NCBI RefSeq assembly: GCF_000328525.1
Contig: NC_019964.1
Location: forward strand, 1,302,001-1,366,000
Direction: 5' to 3'
DNA length: 64,000 nt
Source: Halovivax ruber XH-70
GTDB lineage: Archaea; Halobacteriota; Halobacteria; Halobacteriales; Natrialbaceae
The position numbers were made by a program, and so were the translations under genes. Shown in pieces: positions 49,301 through 56,081 of this stretch; the first letter of the stretch is position 1, and the number at the start of each line of letters is the position of its first letter. A model generated the notes under the pieces. It saw nothing but the letters and a program-made list of their open reading frames with translations, had not been told where the DNA came from and made no database searches.

Positions 49301-50016
49301 TTTTCGAACGGGACGGCCTTCTCCAGGTCGTACCGATTGGCGACGGTCGTATTGCCGTTGTCCGTCGAGAAGAACTCGTCTTCGTCTACCTCGTCGTTGA
49401 CGTTGACGGTCCGTTCATCGACGAGTTCGTCGAGTTCCATCGCGGCGTTGCCGGCCGCGTGGACGTGTTCCTCGATCCGGTCGGGATCGAACCCGAGTGC
49501 TTGCTCGCCGTCGAATCGATCTATCTCCCCACCCGACCTGGGTCGACTTCCGTCGTCTTCGTAGTAGTACTCCCACTTGTAGTGTTCCCAGGTGTAGACG
49601 TCTTTCGTGACGGGCGTCGTCTCGGGATCGACGTACTCGAGAAAGCGTTCCCAGAGAAACTTCGCGTTCGGCGCGTACAACTCGGTAATCTGCTCGTCGA
49701 GTTCTGTCGGATGGATGCCGAGATGTGCCGTGGGATCGAAGTCGACGCTGTTCCACTCCTCGCGAGTGGGTGTCCCTGCGGTCCCGTCGGCATCGAGGCC
49801 GAGTTTCCCGCTCACCTGCTTGTCTTCGGGGTACAGGTCGTCGATCTCGTCTTCGTACCCGTACTCCGCCATGAAATCTGCCCACGTGTAGTTCCCGACA
49901 CGAACGTCGGCCCCGCTCGTGGGCCCGCTCGTTTCGTCACCACCCGGGGTCGAATCTGATGCTCCGGCATCAGAAAATTCCGACCCGCCGGCGTGGTCGC
50001 CCTCGTCAATAGCCAT
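46345..50016 (-). CDS. pilB: PilB-type assembly ATPase with long acidic C-terminal tail
   Basis: A 1,223-residue ATPase of the type II/IV secretion (GspE/ArlI) superfamily. Residues about 1-280 are an N-terminal region with two copies of a YTWxxxxxEYxYEDxxD-like segment (about residues 43 and 140). The core has the Walker A FAGGTASGKTTSLNAV near residue 540, an Asp box VSIEDTREVELPQRNW, Walker B PDYIVMGEIRGEEG, and a His box STGHTTYTTFHADS. Residues from about 867 to the end are Asp/Glu/Ser/Gly/Thr-rich and lack a fold. The length separates it from ArlI (about 550 residues). The leaderless-type promoter lies 25-34 bases upstream. Confidence 0.9.
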   Translation of the reverse strand: MAIDEGDHAGGSEFSDAGASDSTPGGDETSGPTSGADVRVGNYTWADFMAEYGYEDEIDDLYPEDKQVSGKLGLDADGTAGTPTREEWNSVDFDPTAHLGIHPTELDEQITELYAPNAKFLWERFLEYVDPETTPVTKDVYTWEHYKWEYYYEDDGSRPRSGGEIDRFDGEQALGFDPDRIEEHVHAAGNAAMELDELVDERTVNVNDEVDEDEFFSTDNGNTTVANRYDLEKAVPFEKKKHFVETERYWVNKPYAFVVIFHSEKENETKYYAVEPYCNEIETELQEFLSGKLRTAIKYADDSVKTSTDEEGRRSVIERETRRLLKRYDLFEGTQNETTMGIVETVKQLFGDDEDDGDEAPQAPAQLEGMSVRPEPVILEEDPDTVSEYQVEKLLYLLKRDFIGYERIDPIKHDINVEDISCDGYNSPVFVYHSGYEQIISNIYHGEDDLDDFVVKLAQRSGKGISKRLPQVDATLPDGSRAQLTLGKEVSDHGTNYTIRQFKDVPFTPIDLINWNTFSLDEMAFLWLCIENHKSLIFAGGTASGKTTSLNAVSLFIPANTKIVSIEDTREVELPQRNWIASMTRPSFADDSTGDIDEFDLLEAALRQRPDYIVMGEIRGEEGRTLFQVMSTGHTTYTTFHADSVDEVLKRFTTDPINVSKTMFTALDLVSIQTQTRVQGRKVRRNKSLTEINHYEAENDEINVQDVYQWQAETDEYLKMGDSNTLDEIMFDRGWNHEKLREELFKRKTILAYLIRNGLNTYAEVAATVQAFINDPETILTLIANGQLENSLDDLREMESVLIDVDPEKEELVPRPDASSETYNLSMDILERAEESLFDEYRGNVPSGLASALGDVEEETTDDETDALFEFDAAEAQDHQDDFWASDDEGSVSFDESGEGAGQGATAAGSDTTVEAPAWLEGEQPDGTASVDSATEGPRGTDQLETTERPPLDGEVGTTDGSIALEESAGGTTATPGGSAEDEGTLSLEEPTGDTDGASDGSADDDEESGGLDALFTDMDDTLAALESDEPEPAPEQGQVEDSKPDTSAFDEMFPSSDAESIFATGESTEDESEPDWGLGTRSESVRRDDTPASAGESVDTTGSESTSADGSDGQSDTDDETTWVESEPQPVDDESDRVDSQPGSTDDGGDSIFGTDDSSPFTDAEPAEESDADDSVFDSESDDEDSIFAASDEPEATEEDEEKPTRKEEGTDTERDDGEADR

Positions 50017-50040
50017 TAACGCCCCCGAAGTACTCCCCCG

Positions 50041-50050
50041 TAAAAAGTTT
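50041..50050 (-). promoter_or_regulatory. TATA-like box of pilB
   Basis: On the minus strand AAACTTTTTA lies 25-34 bases before the pilB ATG at 50016, consistent with a leaderless pil transcript. Confidence 0.5.
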
Positions 50051-50059
50051 CATCCGTAG

Positions 50060-50077
50060 ATTATCGGTCCTGATAAT
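50060..50077. promoter_or_regulatory. Operator candidate ATTATC-N6-GATAAT upstream of pilB
   Basis: ATTATC GGTCCT GATAAT is a perfect inverted repeat with 6-base arms, 13 bases upstream of the TTTTTA of the pilB promoter. Its inner 16 bases (TTATC-N6-GATAA) match the site upstream of cheY with the same spacing and similar distance to the TATA-like box. Confidence 0.6.
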
Positions 50078-50367
50078 GGGTCTGTCACCGGACTCGCTTC
50101 CCCACCGGCTCAGGTGGGTCCAACCGATGGCCCGATCTGCTCCCAGCCTGCGATTCATTGATATACTGTACTGTCCACCCAGTTAGGTTATATTTTTCCA
50201 CACGCTTCAACACACTTTCGTGTTTGCGGTGATACCTTCCGCCGATTCTCGCTGTTAGATCTATCAAATAATTATTGTACAGTGGCGGGTGCAGCGTGGG
50301 CTTTCACTGCGAACTCTTCTGCCCACATCTGTTTGCCGTCACGTGTTCTATCGACGGGTCCTCGGTG

Positions 50368-50384
50368 AACGGACGTGACGGGAT
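50368..50384. repeat. Copy of tRNA-Arg 3' end (17 bases)
   Basis: AACGGACGTGACGGGAT is identical to 50517-50533, which covers the acceptor 3' strand and part of the T stem of tRNA-Arg(CCU) plus two flanking bases. It lies downstream of the tRNA 3' end, where tRNA-targeting integrases leave att copies. Confidence 0.7.
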
Positions 50385-50396
50385 CCTGTTGGACGC

Positions 50397-50427
50397 AAAA
50401 CGGACGTGACGGGATACGAACTACGCG
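50397..50427. repeat. Longer imperfect copy of tRNA-Arg 3' end
   Basis: AAAACGGACGTGACGGGAT (50397-50415) is identical to 50515-50533, and the match continues with a few differences through the T loop (ACGAACTACGCGA against TCGAACCCGCGA). A broken T loop means this is not a second tRNA gene but an att-like duplicate. Confidence 0.75.
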
Positions 50428-50518
50428 AAGATGATCCGTTCGCGTCGCTCACGGACTGCGACTTGTCTTATTCGAATCCCGATTTCGTTTTCACGCCTCA
50501 CTGTTGTTCGGCGGAAAA

Positions 50519-50591
50519 CGGACGTGACGGGATTCGAACCCGCGATCAGAAGGTTAGGAACCTTCTGCCCTCTCCGCTAGGCCACACGTCC
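50519..50591 (-). tRNA. tRNA-Arg (anticodon CCU)
   Basis: Read on the minus strand, 73 bases fold as a cloverleaf. The acceptor GGACGTG pairs with CACGTCC, discriminator G. The D arm is GCCT/GGGC, the anticodon stem GAAGG/CCTTC with loop TTCCTAA, giving anticodon CCU (decodes AGG). The T arm is GCGGG-TTCGAAT-CCCGT. CCA is not encoded. No intron is present. Its 3' half is copied downstream. Confidence 0.95.
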
Positions 50592-50604
50592 CGGCGAAAA
50601 CAGC

Positions 50605-50916
50605 TTACTGGGATTCCGTTTCGGTACTCTCCTCCGCGGACGCCGTGTCTGAGCCGTCCTCCGACGTGACGGGCTCGGTGTCGACGAAGTCCTCGTCGGA
50701 CGACGTATCGTCGTAGTTTCCGGTTTCACGCATTTCTTCGAGTTCCGTCTCGACCTTTTCACGCCCCTTCTGGAATTCACCCATGGCTTCACCGGTGGAT
50801 CGAGCTAGCTTCGGGATCTTGTTGGCGCCGAACAACAGGATGGCGATGAACAGGATCACGCCAAGCTCCATCGCACCCGGCATTGGCACGAACAGTGGTA
50901 TGGTTTCGGGTACCAT
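50605..50916 (-). CDS. tatA: TatA/Hcf106-type protein translocase subunit
   Basis: A 103-residue protein. A short N-terminus leads into a hydrophobic helix and then an amphipathic helix: MELGVILFIAILLFGANKIP followed by KLARSTGEAMGEFQKG, with the F-G hinge typical of TatA/TatE. The C-terminal 45 residues are acidic and disordered. It forms the pore of the twin-arginine system, which is fitting since several proteins here carry Tat signals. ATG 50916 was chosen because it lies about 25 bases after the TATA-like GGTTATAATTG; an upstream TTG would sit inside that promoter. Confidence 0.9.
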   Translation of the reverse strand: MVPETIPLFVPMPGAMELGVILFIAILLFGANKIPKLARSTGEAMGEFQKGREKVETELEEMRETGNYDDTSSDEDFVDTEPVTSEDGSDTASAEESTETESQ

Positions 50917-50940
50917 CTCTATCCGATCCTTATCGACTGG

Positions 50941-50950
50941 CAATTATAAC
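50941..50950 (-). promoter_or_regulatory. TATA-like box of tatA
   Basis: Minus-strand GTTATAATTG, 25-34 bases before ATG 50916; supports the leaderless start. Confidence 0.5.
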
Positions 50951-51200
50951 CTTTTTGGAGCGCGCGGTCCCGCGAACGTGGGATCTGTTTCCCATACTAC
51001 TTATTTACAACAGATGGGGGCGTAGTGTGTGGGGTGAGAATTGCAGTATTATTGCCGTCGTTTGCTCGATTGCCAGCGGTACGGAACCGATTCCGACCGC
51101 TCGATTGCTCAATGGATGGCCGGTACTGAATTCAACGGAGATCTGTCTCCTATCGGTGGCTGTGCGGTGGGCTTTTGGCCGTGCCAGTCGAGAAACGGGT

Positions 51201-52010
51201 ATGACCGATCAGACGAGCGAAGGGTACCGAACCTACGATCCCGACGCTTCCCACGCCTTTCCCGACGGCCCTGTCAACTCGATTCTCGAGTTTATCGCCG
51301 ACGACACCGAGATCCAGACGTTTCTCGAGGCCCAGAACGTCAACGCAGTCGATCGGATGCGATACAACGATCACGGGCCAAAACACATCGAAATCGTTCG
51401 TAACCGGGCGTTGTGTCTGTACGATTTGCTTAAAGCCAGCTCAGTCCCCTTCAATGGGGCACGTCAACAGGGCCTCGCCGAATCCGACGAGGCCGTGATC
51501 ATCGCCCTTGCGGCCACGTTGCACGACGTCGGGCACGTCGTCCACCGGGATCGCCACCCATTCTACTCGGTTCCGCTCGCCTCGGACGTCCTCGATCGAA
51601 TCCTCCCCGAGTTCTACGACACCGTCGACGCCGTCAGGGTAAAGGGCGAAGTCCTGCACGCGATCCTCTGTCACCACACCCCTGTCGATCCGTTGACGCT
51701 CGAAGCCGGTGTCATCCGTGTCGCGGATGCACTCGACATGGAACGCGGGCGCTCGCGCATCCCGTACGAGCAGGGCGGCCGCGGAATCAACACGCTCTCG
51801 AGTCAGGCGATCAGTCGTGTCTCACTTCACGAGGGCGATTCGAGCCCAGTTATGGTCGAGATCGCGATGACGAACGCCGCCGGCGTCTATCAGGTCGACA
51901 ACCTCCTGAAGGCCAAACTCGAGCGGTCGATGCTCGAAGACCACGTCCGAATCGTCGCGGTCAACACCAACGAGAACCGCGAACAACTGGTCGAACGAAT
52001 CGAACTCTGA
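51201..52010 (+). CDS. HD-domain phosphohydrolase
   Basis: A 269-residue cytoplasmic protein. The metal-binding HD signature is visible: His in YNDHGPKHIEIVRNRAL, His-Asp in LAATLHDVGHVVHRD and Asp in VIRVADALDMERGRSR, with ILCHH between. The family hydrolyses phosphate esters, often nucleotides or cyclic dinucleotides; the substrate is not predictable here. It is commonly seen as a stand-alone HD protein in haloarchaea. ATG 51201 follows a TATA-like GGCTTTTGGC by about 27 bases. The 257-base gap before it also has an AT-rich TACTTATTTAC, whose role is unclear. Confidence 0.8.
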   Translation: MTDQTSEGYRTYDPDASHAFPDGPVNSILEFIADDTEIQTFLEAQNVNAVDRMRYNDHGPKHIEIVRNRALCLYDLLKASSVPFNGARQQGLAESDEAVIIALAATLHDVGHVVHRDRHPFYSVPLASDVLDRILPEFYDTVDAVRVKGEVLHAILCHHTPVDPLTLEAGVIRVADALDMERGRSRIPYEQGGRGINTLSSQAISRVSLHEGDSSPVMVEIAMTNAAGVYQVDNLLKAKLERSMLEDHVRIVAVNTNENREQLVERIEL

Positions 52011-52172
52011 GGGCGTGTCGATCAGCGGTTCCCGAACCTATGGCCGTATCAATTTTGAACGAAAACTGGTCGCTGTCGATCTGTGTACGGTTCGCAACCC
52101 AGCTGCTCGCGGTCCAATCGCCGCCGGCACTGTTTGCCACGGTGTGCGCATCACTTTAGGTAGCCTCTCCCC

Positions 52173-52379
52173 ATGCTCGAATCGATGACGACACAACTCG
52201 CCGTCTTCGCACTGGCAACGGGTGTGCTCACTGGTGGACTGTTTCGTATGCTTTCGATTCCGATCCCCGCGCCGCCGGAATTACCCGGCCTCCTCGGGAT
52301 CGTTGGCATCTTTCTCGGGTACAAACTCGTCGAGGCACTCGGGATCGGGATCGATCTCGTCGAGGCACTCGGCTTCTAA
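52173..52379 (+). CDS. XapX-domain small membrane protein
   Basis: A 68-residue protein. The XapX (DUF1427) pattern is FALATGVLTGGLFRMLSIPI followed by PAPPELPGLLGIVGIFLGYK, two membrane segments joined by a Pro-rich turn. These proteins are small and of unknown function. The C-terminus is extended by an internal repeat (LVEALGIGID then LVEALGF) caused by a 17-base DNA duplication (52327-52343, 52357-52373). ATG 52173; MTTQ at 52185 is an alternative. Confidence 0.8.
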   Translation: MLESMTTQLAVFALATGVLTGGLFRMLSIPIPAPPELPGLLGIVGIFLGYKLVEALGIGIDLVEALGF

Positions 52380-52441
52380 CGGGTCGTCGAAAAGACTGCG
52401 TTCTCGGAACCGACGTGGGGGAAATTCCGAAGTCGGGACGA

Positions 52442-54292
52442 TCAGTAGCTGCGGACCTTCGGCTCGTAGGTCTTGTCCTCTCCTTCGAGGATGACTGGAC
52501 GGTACCAGATCGACGGTGCACCGTCGTCCCAGGTGATCATCGTGTGTTTGAGCCAGTTTTCGTCGTCACGAATCTGGTTCTCCTGGCGCCAGTGAGCGCC
52601 GCGGAACTCGTTGCGGACGAGCGCGCCGAGGGCGATCGTCTCCGCGACGTCGATCAGATTGCGCGTCTCGTAGGTCATCTGCAGATCCGTGTTGAACGTC
52701 CGGGAGGGATCCGAGACGCCGACGCGCTGGTACTCTTCGCGGCACTCGCGAATGATCTCGAGGGCCTTCTTGATGCCGTCTTCCGTACGGAAGACGTTGA
52801 CGTAGTCCGTCATCGCTCGCTGGAGCTTCGAGCGGATGTCGGCGTGGTTGACACCGTCGTCGTTGTCCATCAGGTGGTCGACGCGGGCCCGTTCGGCTTC
52901 GACCGCCTGCTCCAGGACGGCGTCGGTCGCCGTCGCCTGTCCGCTGCCGTCGGCTGCGACACCGCTTGCGGGACTCGTCTCGTCGACGCCTGCGAGGCCC
53001 GGATCGACGGGTGCCCCGACCTCGGTCTCGTCTTCGACGTCGTCGCCGTAGCCCGTCCGAATCTCGGCCGTTCCCAGTTCCTCGCCCGCGGCGTGGCGGC
53101 CGGCGCGCTTGCCGAAGACGATGAGTTCGGGCAGCGCGTTGCCACCGAGGCGATTCGCCCCGTGAACGGAGACACAGGCGCACTCGCCAGCGGCGTAGAG
53201 GCCGTCGACGCAGGTGGCGCCGTTCTCGTCGGTCTCGATACCGCCCATCTCGTAGTGCTGGCCGGGCTTGACCGGCATCGGTTCGACGAGGCCGTCGACA
53301 CCCTCGAAGTCTTCCGCGAGGTGCAGAATGTTTTCGAGGCGGTCCATGATGCGCTCTTCGCCGAGGTGGCGCATGTCGAGGTTGACGTACTCGTCTTCGA
53401 TGCCACGTCCCTCGTTGACCTCGGTGAGCTCCGCCCGCGAGACGACGTCCCGGGAGGCGAGCTCGCCGTCGTTGTTGGCGTAGCCGTGTTCGAACATGAA
53501 GCGCTCGCCGTCCTCGTTGTAGAGGATGCCGCCCTCGCCACGGACACCCTCGGAGATGAGGACGCCGGTGCTGGGCAGCGTCGTCGGGTGGAACTGGACG
53601 AACTCCATGTCCTCGAGCGGGACGCCCGCACGGTAGGCCATCGCCTGGCCGTCACCGGTACAGGAGACGGCGTTGGTCGTGTGATCGAAGGCCTGTCCGG
53701 GGCCGCCAGTGGCGAGGATGACTCCGTCGTTCGCCTTGAAGCCCTGAATCTGTCCCGACTGGACGTCGTAGGCGACGACGCCGTGGCAGGAGCGGTCGTT
53801 CGGATCGGGCTCGTCCGTCACGGCGAGGTTCATCACGTACCACTCGTCGTAGACCTGAATTCCGCGCTTGACGACCTGCTCGTACATCGTGTGCAGCAGG
53901 TGGTGACCGGTTTCGGCCCCGGCGTAGGTCGTCCGCGGGAAGGAGAGGCCGCCGAACGGTCGCTGGGAGACGGTGCCGTCCTCCTCGCGGGAGAACGGCA
54001 TGCCCCAGTGTTCTAAGGTGATCGTGTCCTCGGGCGAGTCCTGTGCCAGCGTCTCGATCGCCGGCGCGTCGCCGAGGTAGTCCGACCCCTTCATGGTGTC
54101 GTAGGCGTGCAGTTCCCAGTCGTCGCCGTCGCGGATCGCGGCGTTGATGCCGCCCTCGGCCGCGCCGGTGTGGCTGCGGACCGGGTGGAGTTTCGTGACC
54201 ATCGCCACGTCCGCTCCGGCTTCGTGTGCGGCGATCGCCGCGCGGAGCCCGGCGCCGCCGGCGCCAACTACGATGACGTCGTGTTCGTACAT
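52442..54292 (-). CDS. sdhA: Succinate dehydrogenase flavoprotein subunit
   Basis: A 616-residue FAD subunit of complex II. It opens HDVIVVGAGGAGLRAAIAAH and has HTGAAEGGINAA with the flavin-linking His (RSHTGAAEGG), the substrate/FAD loops FVQFHPTTLPSTGVLISEGV and RGEGGILYNEDGERF, and the CVSVHGANRLGGNALPELIV segment. A C-terminal helical domain follows with EYQRVGVSDPSRTFN and RGAHWRQENQIRDD. An acidic, Ala-rich insert lies around residues 410-450. It is the last gene of sdhCDBA; it starts 2 bases after sdhB. Confidence 0.95.
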   Translation of the reverse strand: MYEHDVIVVGAGGAGLRAAIAAHEAGADVAMVTKLHPVRSHTGAAEGGINAAIRDGDDWELHAYDTMKGSDYLGDAPAIETLAQDSPEDTITLEHWGMPFSREEDGTVSQRPFGGLSFPRTTYAGAETGHHLLHTMYEQVVKRGIQVYDEWYVMNLAVTDEPDPNDRSCHGVVAYDVQSGQIQGFKANDGVILATGGPGQAFDHTTNAVSCTGDGQAMAYRAGVPLEDMEFVQFHPTTLPSTGVLISEGVRGEGGILYNEDGERFMFEHGYANNDGELASRDVVSRAELTEVNEGRGIEDEYVNLDMRHLGEERIMDRLENILHLAEDFEGVDGLVEPMPVKPGQHYEMGGIETDENGATCVDGLYAAGECACVSVHGANRLGGNALPELIVFGKRAGRHAAGEELGTAEIRTGYGDDVEDETEVGAPVDPGLAGVDETSPASGVAADGSGQATATDAVLEQAVEAERARVDHLMDNDDGVNHADIRSKLQRAMTDYVNVFRTEDGIKKALEIIRECREEYQRVGVSDPSRTFNTDLQMTYETRNLIDVAETIALGALVRNEFRGAHWRQENQIRDDENWLKHTMITWDDGAPSIWYRPVILEGEDKTYEPKVRSY

Positions 54293-54294
54293 GG

Positions 54295-55185
54295 TTACCA
54301 GAATTTCAGGTTCTTCTTGACCGCCTCACGCTTGAGCTCCTGAATGTGCTCGGTGAGGGGGATGTCTTTCGGACACACCTCGGTGCAGGAAAACTGCGTC
54401 TGACAGCGCCAGACGCCGTGTTCTTGCTCCAGGATGCGCAGTCGATGCTCTTTGAGTTCCTCGCCCTCGCGGTCGTCCATGGCGAAGCGGTAGGCTTTGT
54501 TGATCGCCGCCGGGCCGAGGTACTCGTTGTCGCCCGCCGCGATGTTGCACGAGGACATACACGCGCCACACCAGATACAGCGCGTGGACATCTTGACCTT
54601 CTCGCGGTTCTCCCGGGTCTGGTACTGCTCTTCTAGGTCGCCGTCTGGGAGGTCCTCCTCCTGGAAGTACGGTTCGACGGCGTGCATCTGCTCGTAGAAG
54701 TGCTCCATGTCCACGACGAGGTCCTTGACCACGTCCTGGTGGGGGAGCGGTTCGACGCGCACCGGTCCGTCGAGGTCCGAAATCTGTGTCTGACAGCCCA
54801 GGCGTTGGCGGCCGTTGACGAAGAACGCGTCAGAGCCACAGACCGCCTGTCGGCAGGAGTGTCGGAAGGTGAGCGAGGGATCGAACTCGTCACGCGCGTA
54901 GATCAGCGCGTCGAGGACGGTCATCCCCTTCTCGAAGGGGACGTGAAAGTCGTCGAACCGTGGTTCCTGCTTCCCCTCGACTTCCGGATCGTACCGGAAC
55001 ACCTTCAGGTGAACCGTCTCCGCGTCGGCGTCGGTCGCGTCCGCCGCTCGTTCGCGTTCTATCCGTCGGTCAGCCTTCTTGTCCATTCGGCGATCCTGTG
55101 GGGAGGGACCGGCGTCCGCCGCGTCGTCTGCCTGCCCTGTTCCAGCGTCGTCGGCGTCGGTCGGTTGTTCCTGTTGGGTGCTCAT
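54295..55185 (-). CDS. sdhB: Succinate dehydrogenase iron-sulfur subunit
   Basis: A 296-residue electron-transfer subunit. An acidic N-terminal extension of about 60 residues precedes the ferredoxin domain with [2Fe-2S] cysteines in RHSCRQAVCGSDAFFVNGRQ and LGCQTQI. The C-terminal domain has CIWCGACMSSCNIA and CQTQFSCTEVCPKDIP for the other two clusters. The chain matches complex II SdhB. It overlaps sdhD by one base (TAATG). Confidence 0.95.
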   Translation of the reverse strand: MSTQQEQPTDADDAGTGQADDAADAGPSPQDRRMDKKADRRIERERAADATDADAETVHLKVFRYDPEVEGKQEPRFDDFHVPFEKGMTVLDALIYARDEFDPSLTFRHSCRQAVCGSDAFFVNGRQRLGCQTQISDLDGPVRVEPLPHQDVVKDLVVDMEHFYEQMHAVEPYFQEEDLPDGDLEEQYQTRENREKVKMSTRCIWCGACMSSCNIAAGDNEYLGPAAINKAYRFAMDDREGEELKEHRLRILEQEHGVWRCQTQFSCTEVCPKDIPLTEHIQELKREAVKKNLKFW

Positions 55186-55550
55186 TATATCATTCCGTTC
55201 ATGACGAGTGCCACGTAGGTTCCCTGTGCGACCAGCGCCAAGCCGGCGAGACTCAGTATCGCCAGTACGATTCGCTTTGGCGTCCCGGAGAGTCCCTGGT
55301 TGACGAGCGCATTGTAGACGCCGTTGACCCCGTGGAACGCGGCTGCCCAGAGGAAGAGAACCATCGTGATCAGGTACCCTATGTTCTCCATGCGCATCTG
55401 CGTGCCAGCGAACGTGATCTCGTAGGCGTGGTTGACGAAGTGAAGCAGGAAGAAGTGAAACGCGAGTGTCACCACGAGGAACGCAGCGGTCACGCGCTGG
55501 AGCAGCCAGCCGGTGCCGCCGGGGGTGAAACTGGAGTAGCGTTCGGCCAT
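55185..55550 (-). CDS. sdhD: Succinate dehydrogenase membrane anchor (SdhD)
   Basis: A 121-residue protein with three membrane helices (LLQRVTAAFLVVTLAFHFFL, NIGYLITMVLFLWAAAFHGV, IVLAILSLAGLALVAQGTYV). Conserved His in LAFHFFLLHFVNH and AAFHGVNGVYN are candidate heme ligands. It pairs with SdhC to anchor SdhAB and reduce menaquinone. One-base overlaps with sdhC and sdhB. Confidence 0.9.
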   Translation of the reverse strand: MAERYSSFTPGGTGWLLQRVTAAFLVVTLAFHFFLLHFVNHAYEITFAGTQMRMENIGYLITMVLFLWAAAFHGVNGVYNALVNQGLSGTPKRIVLAILSLAGLALVAQGTYVALVMNGMI

Positions 55551-55975
55551 CAGGCGCCCACCCCCGTCATGAAGGTCGGCACGCTCGCGACCGTGATCGC
55601 CGCGGTGACGATCAGCGAGATGTAGAAGCTCTTGTCCTGAGCTTCCAGTCCGATGCCGAGGTCGATCATCAGAAGGCGGACGCCGTTCAAGATGTGGAAG
55701 ACGGCGACCGCGAGCAGGCCAACTTCGAGGACGCGAATGAGGAACAGCCCTTCGAGTCCCTGCAGCGTCGTCGTGTAAATGTCCTCCCCGGCAGCGATCT
55801 TCGCCTCGTTACCGGCGGCGCCGAGCGCGTTGCTCAGCACTGCGATGTGGGTAAACAGGTAGCCGATGAGAATCCAGCCGGTGAACTTGTGGAGGATCCA
55901 CGCCCACATCCCGGGCGCGAACTCCCGCCACCGACCGAAGTCTTCGATCAGGCCACGGTTGTAAGACTCGCTCAT
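55550..55975 (-). CDS. sdhC: Succinate dehydrogenase cytochrome b556 subunit
   Basis: A 141-residue membrane protein and the first gene of the operon. It has the [20 protein letters not shown] pattern with helix-embedded His, then two more helices ([20 protein letters not shown] and [18 protein letters not shown]), with His in FHILNGVR as probable heme ligand. ATG 55975 gives the expected MSES start; a longer upstream frame would run through the promoter (ACTATACC on the minus strand at about 56004-56013). Confidence 0.92.
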   Translation of the reverse strand: MSESYNRGLIEDFGRWREFAPGMWAWILHKFTGWILIGYLFTHIAVLSNALGAAGNEAKIAAGEDIYTTTLQGLEGLFLIRVLEVGLLAVAVFHILNGVRLLMIDLGIGLEAQDKSFYISLIVTAAITVASVPTFMTGVGA

Positions 55976-56081
55976 ACTCTCACCAGATGCGTCGAACCCC
56001 GGTGGTATAGTAGTTACTTTCCGTCGCTGGGCGCCGCCGTTGCCGGAAACCAAACTCTGCACTGGAACTCGCCCGCCGTTT

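Larger units (their letters stand above)
50017..50518. other. 502-base intergenic region: pil promoter, AT-rich patch, tRNA-end copies
   Basis: Next to pilB it holds the promoter and the TTATC-N6-GATAA operator. An AT-rich stretch (about 50150-50280) follows; its base composition differs from the surroundings. Beyond that are two partial copies of the 3' end of the tRNA-Arg gene (50368-50384, 50397-50427). A 60-codon minus-strand frame (50085-50267, TTG start) exists but is not convincing. The region reads like the residue of an excised or decayed integrated element. Confidence 0.6.

Noticed and set aside
44282-50016. Archaellum motor genes arlI and arlJ
   Set aside because: The ATPase (1,223 residues) and platform protein (688 residues) are much longer than ArlI and ArlJ, and no archaellin, arlF, arlG or arlH gene is adjacent. 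The small pilin-like genes fit a pil operon.
50085-50267. 60-codon minus-strand frame in the AT-rich gap
   Set aside because: It begins with TTG, has no ribosome binding site or promoter at the right distance, and no recognised domain. Its local composition may be that of a decayed element, but I cannot name a transposase.
50397-50427. Second tRNA gene
   Set aside because: Only the T arm and acceptor end are present, the T loop is altered (ACGAACT), and no anticodon arm can be formed.
50471-50481. T-arm consensus (TTCGAATCCCG) on the plus strand
   Set aside because: It matches a tRNA T loop by chance only; no acceptor or anticodon stem can be built around it.
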